Notes: generated by a model not told the origin, from the sequence alone. A stretch of DNA of 42,845 nt from Acetobacteraceae bacterium (GCA_022842185.1 JALHQB010000045.1:1-42845), one strand, 5' to 3'; shown: positions 16,526 through 27,494, counted from the first letter of the stretch. Translations and numbers: made by a program.

Positions 16526-16956
16526 GCGCCGCGCTCGCCGAGGAAGCGCGCAAAGGCGGCAAGCGCCTTGTCGCTGGCATGATGCTCCAGCCCTTCGGCA
16601 TCCTGTTCCGCCGTTTCGGGGTCCAGCCCGACGGCGATCAGGAAGCGGACCATCAGGTCGTGCCGCGCCTTGGCTTCGGCGGCCAGCGCCGTGCCCGCTT
16701 CGGTCAGGAACAATCCACGATACGGCTTGGTCTCGACCAGGCCATCGCGCTGCAGCCGGCCGATCGTCGCCGTTACCGTCGCCTGGGACACGCCGATACG
16801 CCGGGCGAGATCGACCGCCCGCGCCTCGCCTTCCTCACGCAGCAGGTCGGCGATCAGCTCGACGTAATCCTCGGTGGTGGCCGTGCGATCGGCCTCGCGT
16901 TGCCGGGCGAAGCGGGCGGCCTGTTCATCGGCGGGCGGCAGGGACTGGCGCGGCAT
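16522..16956 (-). CDS. mntR: Manganese-responsive DtxR-family repressor MntR
   Basis: 144 residues. The winged helix begins around EDYVELIADLLREEGEARAV and continues with DLARRIGVSQATVTATIGRL, matching MntR of proteobacteria. The metal-binding and dimer region contains DAEGLEHHASDKALAAFARF, where Glu, His and Asp ligands are retained. It senses Mn(II) and represses manganese uptake genes or activates efflux. It is first in a two-gene message with merR and divergent from the P1B ATPase. No mntH or mntP gene lies in the window. A metal-efflux ATPase directly opposite raises the possibility that MntR also acts on this divergent region. Confidence 0.88.
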   Translation of the reverse strand: MPRQSLPPADEQAARFARQREADRTATTEDYVELIADLLREEGEARAVDLARRIGVSQATVTATIGRLQRDGLVETKPYRGLFLTEAGTALAAEAKARHDLMVRFLIAVGLDPETAEQDAEGLEHHASDKALAAFARFLGERGA

Positions 16957-17004
16957 GGAAGTCAGAATCCGTGATGGCCCTTCTTGATAAAGGCCGGAAC
17001 ACTT

Positions 17005-17019
17005 CTAAGCCTATACTAA
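17005..17019. promoter_or_regulatory. Candidate regulatory element or promoter for mntR-merR
   Basis: In the AT-rich part of the 217-nt divergent spacer, CTAA occurs at 17005-17008 and 17016-17019, 11 nt apart, around GCCTATA. The spacing of one helical turn and the position upstream of mntR suggest an operator, perhaps autoregulatory. The match to known MntR boxes is not tested. Confidence 0.25.
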
Positions 17020-17115
17020 CTTTCTGAGTAAGGACACGAAATCACCCGCAAGGCGAACCTGCCGGAGGCGCATCGATCCGTCGCGTTGCCACGCGATCCA
17101 TCGGCCCAAGGGGCC

Positions 17116-17146
17116 TTGAACCTCCAGCCGCTGGAAGTCCCATACC
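17116..17146 (+). promoter_or_regulatory. MerR-type promoter and operator of the P1B ATPase gene
   Basis: TTGAAC (17116-17121) and CATACC (17141-17146) are separated by 19 nt, the overlong spacer typical of MerR-activated promoters. The spacer is filled by an inverted repeat, ACCTCCAGC (17120-17128) and GCTGGAAGT (17130-17138), which matches in 8 of 9 positions around one central base. The -10 lies 28 nt before the ATPase start codon, which is preceded by AGGAG. Confidence 0.85.
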
Positions 17147-17173
17147 ACTGTCCGACGCGAAGGAGCGACGGGC

Positions 17174-19375
<2,202 letters not shown>

Positions 19376-19388
19376 GCCGTCCGGCCCT

Positions 19389-19416
19389 TCAGCCCCTCAG
19401 CCCCTCAGCCCCTCAG
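19389..19416. repeat. Short tandem repeat, 8-bp unit TCAGCCCC
   Basis: Three perfect copies (19389-19396, 19397-19404, 19405-19412) plus a partial fourth, just past the ATPase stop codon. The 162-nt gap to thiL holds nothing else I recognise. Such tracts change copy number by slippage; here it lies between convergent genes and should not affect protein sequence. Confidence 0.8.
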
Positions 19417-19537
19417 CAGCAGTGAGCCGGCCGGCACAACTCGCGAACCTCCGACGTGCCCGGCCTATGCGTGCTGCCAATCATGTCCTTCGGCCTCCGC
19501 AGCGTCGCGACACGCAGCCTTGAGGCGTCCGGGTCGG

Positions 19538-20506
19538 TCAGAAGTGGCTCCAGCCACCGCTGGCCAGGGACAGTGCCGCGCCGTCGGCACCGCGGACCGC
19601 CACCACCGGCGATCCGGCCACGATGCGGCCGATGCGGGTGATCGAAACGCCCGCCCGAGCCGCGGCCGTGACGAGCGCGGAGGCCGACCCGGGTGGCGCC
19701 GTGAACAGCAATTCGTAGTCGTCGCCACCGGTCAGCACGACCGGCAGCAGAGTGGCGTCGGCGCCAAGCAGCGCGCCGGCGGCGGGCGACACCGGCACCG
19801 CCCTGGCCTCGACCTCTGCCCCGCATCCCGCCGCACGGCACAGATGGCCGAGGTCCTGCACGAGCCCGTCCGAGACATCCATGGCCGCCGAGGCGATGCC
19901 CGCGATCGCCTGCCCCAGGGCCAGCCGCGGCTCTGGCAAGCGATAGCGCCGGGCCAGATGGCCGCCGGAGTCGGCCGGCAATTCGCCGCGCAGCACCCGC
20001 AGGCCCAGCGCGCCATCGCCGATCGTGCCCGACACCCAGACATCGTCGCCTGCCCGCGCACCCACGCGCCGCAGCACCGCATCGGGGGCGACGGTGCCCA
20101 GGATGGTCAGGGACAGGCAGGTGGGCCCCGGCGTCGCCGCGGTATCCCCGCCCAGCACCGCCAGGCCGAAATCACGCTGGTCCTCGGCCAGGCCACGCGC
20201 GAAGCCGGCGAGCCAGTCATCCGCGGTGCCGCGCTGCAGCACCGTGGTCATCAGGTACCCCAGCGGCGCCGCACCCATCGCCGCCAGGTCCGACAGGTTC
20301 ACCCGCAGCAGCTTGCGCCCGATCGTCTCGGGCGGGTCGTCGGGCAGGTAGTGCACGCCCTCGACCATCGCATCGGCAGCGATCACCAGCCGCCGCCCCG
20401 CCGGGAGGTCGATCACCGCCGCATCATCCGCGAGGTCAAGCGCCCCCTCCCCCGCCAGCGGGCGGAAATGGCGGGCGATCAGCGCGAATTCGGCGGGCAG
20501 GCTCAC
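19538..20506 (-). CDS. thiL: Thiamine-monophosphate kinase
   Basis: 322 residues. It phosphorylates thiamine monophosphate to thiamine diphosphate, the last step of coenzyme synthesis. The PurM/ThiL fold is shown by ADDAAVIDLPAG near the N-terminus, VIAADAMVEGVHYL, LLRVNLSDLAAMGAAPLGYL, VLGGDTAATPG and MDVSDGLVQDLGHL. These include the Asp-rich metal and nucleotide sites. It overlaps nusB by 4 nt and is the last gene of the operon. Confidence 0.96.
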   Translation of the reverse strand: MSLPAEFALIARHFRPLAGEGALDLADDAAVIDLPAGRRLVIAADAMVEGVHYLPDDPPETIGRKLLRVNLSDLAAMGAAPLGYLMTTVLQRGTADDWLAGFARGLAEDQRDFGLAVLGGDTAATPGPTCLSLTILGTVAPDAVLRRVGARAGDDVWVSGTIGDGALGLRVLRGELPADSGGHLARRYRLPEPRLALGQAIAGIASAAMDVSDGLVQDLGHLCRAAGCGAEVEARAVPVSPAAGALLGADATLLPVVLTGGDDYELLFTAPPGSASALVTAAARAGVSITRIGRIVAGSPVVAVRGADGAALSLASGGWSHF

Positions 20507-20997
20507 CGCGCCGCCCCGAACTCCGTCGGGCGCAGGGAATGGGCCATGGCGTCCAGCACACCATTGGCGAAGCGCGAGGTGTCCTCGTCGAGGAAGCCGC
20601 GCACGATATCGAGGTATTCGTTGATCACCACCCGTGCCGGCGGCTCGGCGCCCGACATCAGTTCCGCTGCTGCCGCCCGCAGAACGGCGCGCAGCACCGG
20701 GTCCAGGCGTTCCAGCGTCCAGTCCCTGGACAGATGCGCGCGTATCTCGGTGTCGGTGTCGTCGGAGCGGCTGGCGGCCGCCTTCAGGATCGCTTCGAAC
20801 AGCGGGATATGCGCCAGCGGGACGCGGCCGTCCTCGAAGGTGTCGTCAGCCTGCCCGGCGCCGATGCGGTGACGGATGAATTGCTGGGCCACTGTCTCGG
20901 CGCTTTCGCCGGACTGCTCGGATTGGAACAGCGCCTGCATGGCGGCGACCCGCGCGCCGGTGCGCGGCCGTCCGGTGGGCTTGGGGCGCTGGTTCAT
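20503..20997 (-). CDS. nusB: Transcription antitermination factor NusB
   Basis: 164 residues. The all-helical NusB fold begins at GARVAAMQALFQSEQSG and has the C-terminal block LRAAAAELMSGAEPPARVVI followed by NEYLDIVRGFLDEDTSRFANG. It binds boxA RNA with NusE and promotes rRNA antitermination. It overlaps ribH and thiL by 4 nt each, the conserved alphaproteobacterial ribH-nusB-thiL order. Confidence 0.95.
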   Translation of the reverse strand: MNQRPKPTGRPRTGARVAAMQALFQSEQSGESAETVAQQFIRHRIGAGQADDTFEDGRVPLAHIPLFEAILKAAASRSDDTDTEIRAHLSRDWTLERLDPVLRAVLRAAAAELMSGAEPPARVVINEYLDIVRGFLDEDTSRFANGVLDAMAHSLRPTEFGAAR

Positions 20998-21479
20998 CCT
21001 GCGACGCCCCAGCCGCGCGCCAGCGCGATCTGCGCCAGCACCGCATGGGCGGCCTCGGCGCCCTTGTTCATGCGGTCGTCGCGCGACCGGGCCACCGCCT
21101 GGTCGAGGCTGTCCACTGTGAGCAGCCCGAAGCCGATGGCGGCGGCCGAGGCGGTCGAGACGTTCATCACGCCATGGCAGATGGCGTCGCAGATGAAGGT
21201 GTAGTGGTCGGTCTCCCCCTTCACCACGCAGCCGAGCAGCAGGAAGCCATCCCAGCGGCCGGGAAGCTTCAGCGCCATGGCGAGCGCGGCAGGCAGTTCG
21301 AAGCCGCCGGCTACCTCGGATACCTCGACCGTGGCCGAGACATCGGCGAAGACGCGCTGCGCCCCGGCGAGCATCCCGTCCACGACATCCCGGTAATAGG
21401 GCGCCGACAGGACCAGGATGCGCGGCGCGGGGCCGGCGAGCGTGGCGGGGCCGCGCTCAGGGGAATCAAGGGTGCTCAA
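20994..21479 (-). CDS. ribH: 6,7-dimethyl-8-ribityllumazine synthase
   Basis: 161 residues. It condenses 5-amino-6-ribitylaminouracil with 3,4-dihydroxy-2-butanone 4-phosphate. Visible blocks: RILVLSAPYYRDVVDGMLAG near the N-terminus, EVAGGFELPAALAMAL, GCVVKGETDHYTFICDA with the catalytic His, and GFGLLTVDSLDQA. It is translationally coupled to ribBX upstream and nusB downstream by 4-nt overlaps. Confidence 0.95.
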   Translation of the reverse strand: MSTLDSPERGPATLAGPAPRILVLSAPYYRDVVDGMLAGAQRVFADVSATVEVSEVAGGFELPAALAMALKLPGRWDGFLLLGCVVKGETDHYTFICDAICHGVMNVSTASAAAIGFGLLTVDSLDQAVARSRDDRMNKGAEAAHAVLAQIALARGWGVAG

Positions 21480-22612
21480 GATGTGGGGTCCGAATCTATG
21501 GGCCGGATCTCGACGTCCTCGATCCCGTAGCCCTCCAGGCCGACGATCGGCCGCGGGTGGTTGGAAAGGCGGATCATGCGCGACACGCCAAGATCGGCGA
21601 GAATCTGCGCACCGATCCCGTAGTCACGGATTTCCGGCGCGGAGGGCCGGCCGCGACCGCGGCGCAGCTGGTCCGACAGGCCATCGGTGCGGCTGTCACG
21701 CAGCAGCACGACGACGCCGCGGCCGGCTTCGGCGATCATCCGCATCGCGCCATGCAGGTCCCCGATGGTGCGCCCGGCCACCAGGTCATTGATCAGGGAT
21801 GCCGCATGCATGCGCACCAGGACCGGGTCGTCGCCCTTGGTCACGTCACCCTTGATCAGCGCGAGGTGTTCGCCCGGCGTGACGGTGCTGCCATAGACCA
21901 CGGCGTGCCATTCGCCGCCGATCGCTTGCGGCAGGACGGCTTCCTCGACGCGGCGAACCAGGCGTTCGGTGCGGCGGCGATGGCCGATCAGGTCGGCGAT
22001 GGTGCCGAGCTTCAGCCCGTGATGCTGCGCGAAGGCCACCAGGTCCGGCATGCGGGCCATGGTGCCGTCGTCATTCATGATCTCGCAGATCACGCCGGCG
22101 GGGTTGAGGCCGGCCAGGCGCGAGAAATCCACCGCCGCCTCGGTGTGGCCGGCGCGTACCAGCGTGCCGCCTTCGCGCGCGACCAGCGGGAAGACATGGC
22201 CGGGCGTGACGATGTGTTCCCGCCCGAGATCGGGATTAATCGCGACGGCGACGGTCTTGGCGCGGTCGGCCGCCGAGATGCCGGTCGTCACCCCGTCGCG
22301 CGCCTCGATCGACACGGTGAAGGCGGTCGAATGGCGGGTGCCGTTGGACTGCGCCATCAGCGGCAGGCCGAGTTGTTCGACCCGCTGCTGCGTCATCGCC
22401 AGGCAGATCAGCCCGCGCGCATGCCGCGCCATGAAGTTGATGGCATCCGGCGTGGCGAATTGCGCTGGGATGACGAGGTCGCCCTCATTCTCCCGGTCCT
22501 CGTCATCGACCAGGATGAACATGCGCCCGCGCCGCGCTTCCTCAAGCAGTTCCTCGGTCGGTGAGAGGAATTCTGTGAAGGAGGTGCGGACGGTATCGGT
22601 GGTCGCGCTCAA
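21476..22612 (-). CDS. ribB: 3,4-dihydroxy-2-butanone 4-phosphate synthase with degenerate GTP cyclohydrolase II domain (RibBX)
   Basis: 378 residues in two parts. Residues 1-215 are a complete RibB: the acidic loop DDEDRENEGDL (37-47), THR-like substrate segment SNGTRHSTAF and RAGHTEAAVDFSRLAG with His157. The second half resembles GTP cyclohydrolase II but has lost its zinc site: where RibA enzymes have HSECLTGDVFGS and CDCG, this protein has HAASLINDLVAG (269-280) and no cysteines. The C-terminal YGIGAQILADLGVSRM and GLEGYGIE blocks are kept. Such fusions have been called RibBX. The first activity is expected and the second is not. A separate RibA must be encoded elsewhere. It overlaps ribH and ribE by 4 nt each. 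Confidence 0.9.
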   Translation of the reverse strand: MSATTDTVRTSFTEFLSPTEELLEEARRGRMFILVDDEDRENEGDLVIPAQFATPDAINFMARHARGLICLAMTQQRVEQLGLPLMAQSNGTRHSTAFTVSIEARDGVTTGISAADRAKTVAVAINPDLGREHIVTPGHVFPLVAREGGTLVRAGHTEAAVDFSRLAGLNPAGVICEIMNDDGTMARMPDLVAFAQHHGLKLGTIADLIGHRRRTERLVRRVEEAVLPQAIGGEWHAVVYGSTVTPGEHLALIKGDVTKGDDPVLVRMHAASLINDLVAGRTIGDLHGAMRMIAEAGRGVVVLLRDSRTDGLSDQLRRGRGRPSAPEIRDYGIGAQILADLGVSRMIRLSNHPRPIVGLEGYGIEDVEIRPIDSDPTS

Positions 22613-23220
22613 CGCTCGTACTCCCGCAGGCGCGCCACATATCGCGCCATCATGTCCACTTCGATATTGACCTTGTCGCCGGGCTGCAGCGTGCCGAAGG
22701 TGGTGATCGAGGCGGTGTGCGGGATGATGTTGACCCCGAAGACCTCCCCGTCAACCTCGTTGACGGTCAATGAGACTCCATCGATCGCGATCGAGCCCTT
22801 GGAGGCGACATAGCGGGCCAGCGCGTCCGGCAGGCGGAAGCGCCAGCGGACGGAAGCGTTCTCCGGGGTGGCGGAGACCACCGTCGCGACGCCGTCCACA
22901 TGCCCCGAGACGATATGCCCGCCGAGTTCGTCGCCGATCCGCAGCGCGCGTTCGAGGTTGATGCGTGCGCCGGCTTTCCAACCTCCCAGCGTGGTCGCGC
23001 CCACCGTCTCGGCCGAGCAATCGACCGAGAAGGCGTCGGCCGCCAGATGGACCACCGTCAGGCACACCCCTGAACAGGAAATCGAGGCGCCAAGTGCGGC
23101 GCGTGTGGGTTCCGCCAGGAAGGTGGGCGAGGTGCCGATCACCAGGCGCAGATCGTGCCCGCCGCCGATCGGCTGCACCTCCCGCACCGTGCCCAGGTCC
23201 GTCACGATCCCGGTGAACAT
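22609..23220 (-). CDS. ribE: Riboflavin synthase alpha chain
   Basis: 203 residues. It starts with MFTGIVTDLGTV, the signature N-terminus, and has two lumazine-binding barrels; the second begins around HIVSGHVDGVATV and contains GSIAIDGVSLTVNEVDG. It dismutates two 6,7-dimethyl-8-ribityllumazine molecules to riboflavin. The start shares one base with the ribD stop (TGATG). Some nomenclatures call this gene ribC. Confidence 0.96.
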   Translation of the reverse strand: MFTGIVTDLGTVREVQPIGGGHDLRLVIGTSPTFLAEPTRAALGASISCSGVCLTVVHLAADAFSVDCSAETVGATTLGGWKAGARINLERALRIGDELGGHIVSGHVDGVATVVSATPENASVRWRFRLPDALARYVASKGSIAIDGVSLTVNEVDGEVFGVNIIPHTASITTFGTLQPGDKVNIEVDMMARYVARLREYER

Positions 23221-24326
23221 CAGCCGACCTCCGCAATGGGTTCGTATTCGGTGAGCAGATCCGCCCCGAGCGGCGTCACGGCCACCCTGCGGAAGCGTGG
23301 CATGGCGGCGAGCGCGGCCAGACGCAAGCCCTCAGCGGCCGGATGGCCGTCTCCGCCCATCACGGCCGGTGCATGGAACCAGGCGAGGCGATCGACAAGG
23401 CCCGCCCGCAGCAGCCCCGCGGCGAGGCCGGCCCCGCCTTCGGCCAGCACCCGCGTGACGCCGCGCCGGGCAAGCGCGCCGAGCATGGCGCGCAGGTCGA
23501 GACCCGTATCGGCCTGCGGGACGGTCAGCAATTCGACGCCGGCCGAGGTAAAGGGCGCCTGCGCGGCGGGAGGATGGCCGGGGCTGGTGACGATGCAGGT
23601 GGGCACGATCCGCGCCGTCGTGACCAGCCGGGCACCGGGCGGCGTTCGCAGCCTGGCATCGGCGACGACACGCAGCATCGGCACGCGTTCCATCCCCGGG
23701 ATGCGGCAGGTCAGGTCCGGATCGTCGGCCAGAACGGTGCCCGACCCGACCAGGATGGCGTCGTGCCGGGCGCGCAGGGCGTGCGCCTCGCGCCGAGCCT
23801 CCGGGCCGGTGATCCAGCGGGATTCACCCGCCGCCGTGGCGATCCGCCCATCCAGGGTGGTGGCGAGCTTGAGGGTGACGATGGGCAGCCCGGCCTCGAT
23901 GCGGCGGAAGAAGCCGGCGTTCAGGGCGCGGGCCTCGGCTGCCAGCAACCCTTCCTCGACGACGATGCAGGCATCGCGCAGCAGGCTGACGCCGCGGCCA
24001 TTCACCCGCGGGTCGGGGTCGCGCATCGCCATCACCACGCGGGCGACGCCGGCGGCGGTCAGTGCATCGCAGCAGGGCGGCGTGCGGCCGTGATGGGAAC
24101 AGGGTTCCAGCGTGACATAGGCGGTGGCGCCACGGGCCTTTGCGCCGGCACGGCGCAAGGCTTCGGTTTCGGCATGCGGGCGGCCGCCGGGCTGGGTCCA
24201 GCCGCGACCGATGACGTGGCCGTGCTTGACCAGCACGCAGCCCACCGCAGGATTGGGCCATGTGTTGCCGAGGCCGCGACGGGCCAGCGCCAGGGCGGCG
24301 CGCATGTGCGAAAGGTCGTCCGACAT
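23220..24326 (-). CDS. ribD: Bifunctional riboflavin deaminase/reductase RibD
   Basis: 368 residues. The N-terminal deaminase carries the zinc site HAE (His51, Glu53) and EPCSHHGRTPPCCDAL (Cys76, Cys85). The C-terminal reductase starts near LPIVTLKLATTLDGRIAT and includes ESRWITGPEARREAHALR and RVLAEGGAGLAAGLL. It carries out two successive steps of riboflavin synthesis. No FMN riboswitch is seen in the 65-nt gap before it, which fits internal operon position. Confidence 0.96.
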   Translation of the reverse strand: MSDDLSHMRAALALARRGLGNTWPNPAVGCVLVKHGHVIGRGWTQPGGRPHAETEALRRAGAKARGATAYVTLEPCSHHGRTPPCCDALTAAGVARVVMAMRDPDPRVNGRGVSLLRDACIVVEEGLLAAEARALNAGFFRRIEAGLPIVTLKLATTLDGRIATAAGESRWITGPEARREAHALRARHDAILVGSGTVLADDPDLTCRIPGMERVPMLRVVADARLRTPPGARLVTTARIVPTCIVTSPGHPPAAQAPFTSAGVELLTVPQADTGLDLRAMLGALARRGVTRVLAEGGAGLAAGLLRAGLVDRLAWFHAPAVMGGDGHPAAEGLRLAALAAMPRFRRVAVTPLGADLLTEYEPIAEVG

Positions 24327-24391
24327 GGGATGGCGGTGATGTAGCGGTTGTGCGGCGCCGCGACCATCCGGGCTGGCGCAGTCCTGCCCTG

Positions 24392-25060
24392 CTACCGCAC
24401 CACCCGCGCCAATTGCAGCAGCGACAGCATCGCCCCGGCCACATAGGTCAATGCCGCCGCCTTCAACACGCTGCGCGCCGCCCCGAGATCACGGTCCGGC
24501 AGGTACCGACCCGCCCGCAGCGCGGGCAGCGCGCGCGCGAAAGAGGCATCGAATTCCAGTGGCAAAGTGACGAGCTGCAACGCCACCGACAGGGCGAAGA
24601 CCGCGAGCGCCGCCAGCATTGAGGCGATCGCCAGATGCCCCGCCCCCAGCGCCGCCCCACCCAGCGGCAGCACCGTCATCATCACGATCGCGACCAGCCG
24701 GAGTGGCGTGACGATGCGCGCCAGCGTCATGCGCAGGGTGAACAACCGCGCCCCGTCGCGGTGCTGCACGGCATGGGCGACCTCATGCGCCGCGACGGCA
24801 ACTGCTGTGACGCTGCGCCCGTCGAGATGATCCTTCGACAACCGCACGGCCGGCGCGGCCGGGTCGTAGTGGTCGCCCTGGTCGGTCGCCTCGACCGCGA
24901 CGTGACGCAGCCCGGCCTGATCCAGCAGATGCCGCGCCAATTCCCCGCCCGTTCCCGGCAGATCCGGCCGGTCGGCGGCATGCCGGCCCATCACCCAGCG
25001 CACCCACAGCATCGGCCCGAAGATCAGGCCCGCCAGAAGTGCGAGGATCAGGATGGGCAC
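24392..25060 (-). CDS. Membrane zinc metallopeptidase, YugP-like
   Basis: 222 residues. A membrane anchor at 1-20 (ILILALLAGLIFGPMLWV), the zinc motif AAHEVAHAVQH (HExxH) in the middle, and further hydrophobic segments (LRLVAIVMMTVLPLGGAALG; LAIASMLAALAVFALSVALQ). The block NQ/LPLEFDAS-like stretch (LVTLPLEFDASFARALPAL) is typical of the Zn_peptidase_2 / YugP family. Function of the family is poorly known, presumably membrane protein quality control. It is unusual to find it between nrdR and ribD: 6 nt after nrdR, 65 nt before ribD. Confidence 0.88.
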   Translation of the reverse strand: MPILILALLAGLIFGPMLWVRWVMGRHAADRPDLPGTGGELARHLLDQAGLRHVAVEATDQGDHYDPAAPAVRLSKDHLDGRSVTAVAVAAHEVAHAVQHRDGARLFTLRMTLARIVTPLRLVAIVMMTVLPLGGAALGAGHLAIASMLAALAVFALSVALQLVTLPLEFDASFARALPALRAGRYLPDRDLGAARSVLKAAALTYVAGAMLSLLQLARVVR

Positions 25061-25066
25061 GGCCGG

Positions 25067-25522
25067 CTATTCCTTGTTGCCGAGTTCCCCGAGGAAGGCC
25101 TGGAAATCCTTGGCCTCGCTGAAATTGCGATAGACGCTGGCGAAGCGGACATAGGCGACCTGGTCCAGCTCCTTCAGCGATTCCATCAGCAACTCGCCGA
25201 TCTTGCGCGAGGGGATCTCGGTCTCGCCCTCGGTCTCCAGCCGGCGCTGGATGGAATTCACCAGCCGCTCGATCCGATCCTCATCGACCGGGCGCTTGCG
25301 CAGCGCGACGCGCACCGACCGGGCCAGCTTCTCCCGGTCGAAGGGGACCCGGCGACCATCGGTCTTCAGCACCGTGATCTCGCGCAGCTGCACGCGCTCG
25401 AAGGTGGTGAAGCGCGCTCCACAGGCCGGGCAGGCACGCCGGCGACGGATCGCCGCGGCGTCCTCGGCCGGGCGGCTGTCCTTCACCTGCGTGTCCTCGG
25501 CGCCGCAGAACGGGCACTTCAT
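25067..25522 (-). CDS. nrdR: Transcriptional repressor NrdR
   Basis: 151 residues. An N-terminal zinc ribbon [20 protein letters not shown] with a second pair [15 protein letters not shown] is followed by an ATP-cone domain ([20 protein letters not shown]). It senses ATP/dATP and represses ribonucleotide reductase genes through NrdR boxes. It lies 13 nt after glyA in the common alphaproteobacterial glyA-nrdR-rib order. Confidence 0.97.
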   Translation of the reverse strand: MKCPFCGAEDTQVKDSRPAEDAAAIRRRRACPACGARFTTFERVQLREITVLKTDGRRVPFDREKLARSVRVALRKRPVDEDRIERLVNSIQRRLETEGETEIPSRKIGELLMESLKELDQVAYVRFASVYRNFSEAKDFQAFLGELGNKE

Positions 25523-25535
25523 CGGGCGTGGATCC

Positions 25536-26867
25536 TCAATAGACCGGGAAGCGGCGGCACAACTCGAGCACCTTGGCCTTCACCGCCGCCTCGACCGCCG
25601 CATTGCCGTCATCCGCGTTGGCCCGCGCCGCGCCGTCCAGCACCTCGCCGATCAACTGGCCGATCTGGCGGAATTCCGCCGTGCCGAAGCCGCGCGTGGT
25701 GCCGGCCGGGGTGCCGAGCCGCACGCCCGAGGTGACCATCGGCTTTTCGGGGTCGAAGGGGATGGCGTTCTTGTTGCAGGTGAGATGCGCGCGGTTCAGC
25801 GCGGCCTCGCCCAGCTTGCCCGTCAGCTTCTTCGGCCGCAGATCGACCAGCAGCAGGTGGTTGTCGGTGCCGCCGGTCACGAGGTCCAGGCCCTGGGCCT
25901 TCAGTTCCTCGGCCAGCGCCTTGGCATTGGCGACCACAGCGGCGGCATAGGCCTTGAAGTCGGGCTTCAGCGCTTCCCCGAACGCCACCGCCTTGCCGGC
26001 GATGACGTGCATCAGCGGGCCGCCCTGCAGGCCCGGGAACACGGCGGAATTGAACTTCTTCGCCAGCGCTTCGTCATTCGTCAGGATCATGCCGCCACGC
26101 GGGCCACGCAACGTCTTATGCGTGGTGGTGGTGGTGACGTGCGCGTGCGGGATCGGGCTGTCATGCGCGCCACCGGCCACCAGACCGGCGAAATGCGCCA
26201 TGTCCACCATGAAATAGGCACCGACCTCATCTGCGATCGCGCGGAAGCGCGCGAAATCCCAGGCGCGGGCATAGGCCGAGCCGCCGGCGACGATCACCTT
26301 CGGCTTGGATCCGCGCGCGATCCGCGCGACTTCATCCATGTCGATCCGCTGGTCGTCCCGCCGCACGGTATAGGGCGCGACCTTGAACCACTTGCCCGAC
26401 TGGTTGGCCGGCGAACCATGCGTCAGATGCCCGCCAGCAGCGAGGTCGAGGCCCATGAAGGTGTCGCCAGGCTGCATCAGCGCGAAGAACACCGCCTGGT
26501 TGGCCTGGGCGCCGGAATGCGGCTGGACGTTCGCGAAGCCGGCGCCGAACAACTGGCAGGCGCGTTCGATGGCGATGCGCTCGGCGATGTCCACCGCCTC
26601 GCAGCCGCCATAGTAGCGGCGGCCGGGATAGCCCTCGGCGTATTTGTTGGTCAGGACGCTGCCCTGGGCTTCGAGCACGGCCCGCGAGACGATGTTCTCG
26701 CTGGCGATGAGTTCGATGCCGTCCTGCTGGCGTTCGAGTTCCTGCGCCACGGCGGCGGCGATCGCCGGATCGGCGGCGGCCAGGCCGGCGCGGAAGAAGG
26801 CTTCGGGGGGGGTGCCGGCGGCAGGGCCGTCGGGCGCGCGGAGGGGGGCGGGGGCGGGGCGCATCAT
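25536..26867 (-). CDS. glyA: Serine hydroxymethyltransferase
   Basis: 443 residues. This PLP enzyme interconverts serine and glycine while charging tetrahydrofolate with a one-carbon unit. Key motifs: [67 protein letters not shown] and the Schiff-base Lys251 in [15 protein letters not shown]. The extra 20 or so residues before [13 protein letters not shown] are low-complexity (Pro/Ala) and the true start may be internal. It heads the glyA-nrdR-rib run. Confidence 0.96.
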   Translation of the reverse strand: MMRPAPAPLRAPDGPAAGTPPEAFFRAGLAAADPAIAAAVAQELERQQDGIELIASENIVSRAVLEAQGSVLTNKYAEGYPGRRYYGGCEAVDIAERIAIERACQLFGAGFANVQPHSGAQANQAVFFALMQPGDTFMGLDLAAGGHLTHGSPANQSGKWFKVAPYTVRRDDQRIDMDEVARIARGSKPKVIVAGGSAYARAWDFARFRAIADEVGAYFMVDMAHFAGLVAGGAHDSPIPHAHVTTTTTHKTLRGPRGGMILTNDEALAKKFNSAVFPGLQGGPLMHVIAGKAVAFGEALKPDFKAYAAAVVANAKALAEELKAQGLDLVTGGTDNHLLLVDLRPKKLTGKLGEAALNRAHLTCNKNAIPFDPEKPMVTSGVRLGTPAGTTRGFGTAEFRQIGQLIGEVLDGAARANADDGNAAVEAAVKAKVLELCRRFPVY

Positions 26868-27059
26868 GCGGCGGTTTTGCGCCGCGGGGCCAGGGTTGGC
26901 AAGGCGCGCGTGGGGGGATCAGTGGGGCGTCATTGCCACCAACCGGCAACCGCGCCCCGAAGATCATGAGCCCCCACCGGAGCAGGTCAGCTGCGTGCCG
27001 GTGTCCGGGCGACCAAGGCTCCGGGCTGCCGGCGTGAGGGCTGTTGAACGCAGGCCGCT

Positions 27060-27494
27060 CTAAGCGACGCCAGCCTCGATCTTGGCGACGCGCCGCTCAT
27101 GCCGGCCGCCTTCGAAGGCCGTACCGAGGAACGCCCGCAACGCATCGAGCGCGGTTTCCACGCCGACGGTGCGCGCGCCGAAACAGGCCACATTGGCGTT
27201 GTTGTGCGCGCGCGTCAGCCGCGCCTCGGTGGTATCGTGCAGCACGGCCGCGCGGATGCCGGCCTGGCGATTGGCCGTCATGGCCATCCCGATGCCCGAA
27301 CCACAGACCAGGATACCAAAGGTCGAGCGGCCCGATACGACGGCGTCGCAGACGCGGCGGGCAAAATCGGGGTAGTCCACCGACTCGGACCCATTCGTGC
27401 CGAGGTCATCGACGGCATGCCCATCAGCTTCAAGCGCCGCCTTGATCGCGAGTTTGAGGGACAGCCCAGCGTGATCGCAACCGATGCTCAACAT
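27060..27494 (-). CDS. rpiB: Ribose-5-phosphate isomerase B
   Basis: 144 residues. Interconverts ribose 5-phosphate and ribulose 5-phosphate, the latter being a precursor of the RibB reaction. Motifs: CDHAGLSLK at the N-terminus, active-site Cys64 in VCGSGIGMAMTANR and His97 in AHNNANVACFG. It lies 192 nt upstream of glyA on the same strand, an arrangement seen in many alphaproteobacteria; the spacer shows nothing I can assign. Confidence 0.94.
   Translation of the reverse strand: MLSIGCDHAGLSLKLAIKAALEADGHAVDDLGTNGSESVDYPDFARRVCDAVVSGRSTFGILVCGSGIGMAMTANRQAGIRAAVLHDTTEARLTRAHNNANVACFGARTVGVETALDALRAFLGTAFEGGRHERRVAKIEAGVA

Noticed and set aside
19389..19416. Short repeats taken for a CRISPR array
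   Set aside because: The units are 8 bp, directly abutting and without spacers.
21476..22612. Annotation as a fully bifunctional RibBA
   Set aside because: The zinc-binding cysteines of GTP cyclohydrolase II are absent from the C-terminal half.
24327..24391. FMN riboswitch in front of ribD
   Set aside because: The spacer is only 65 nt and lacks the conserved RFN blocks; no RFN-like sequence was seen before ribBX either.
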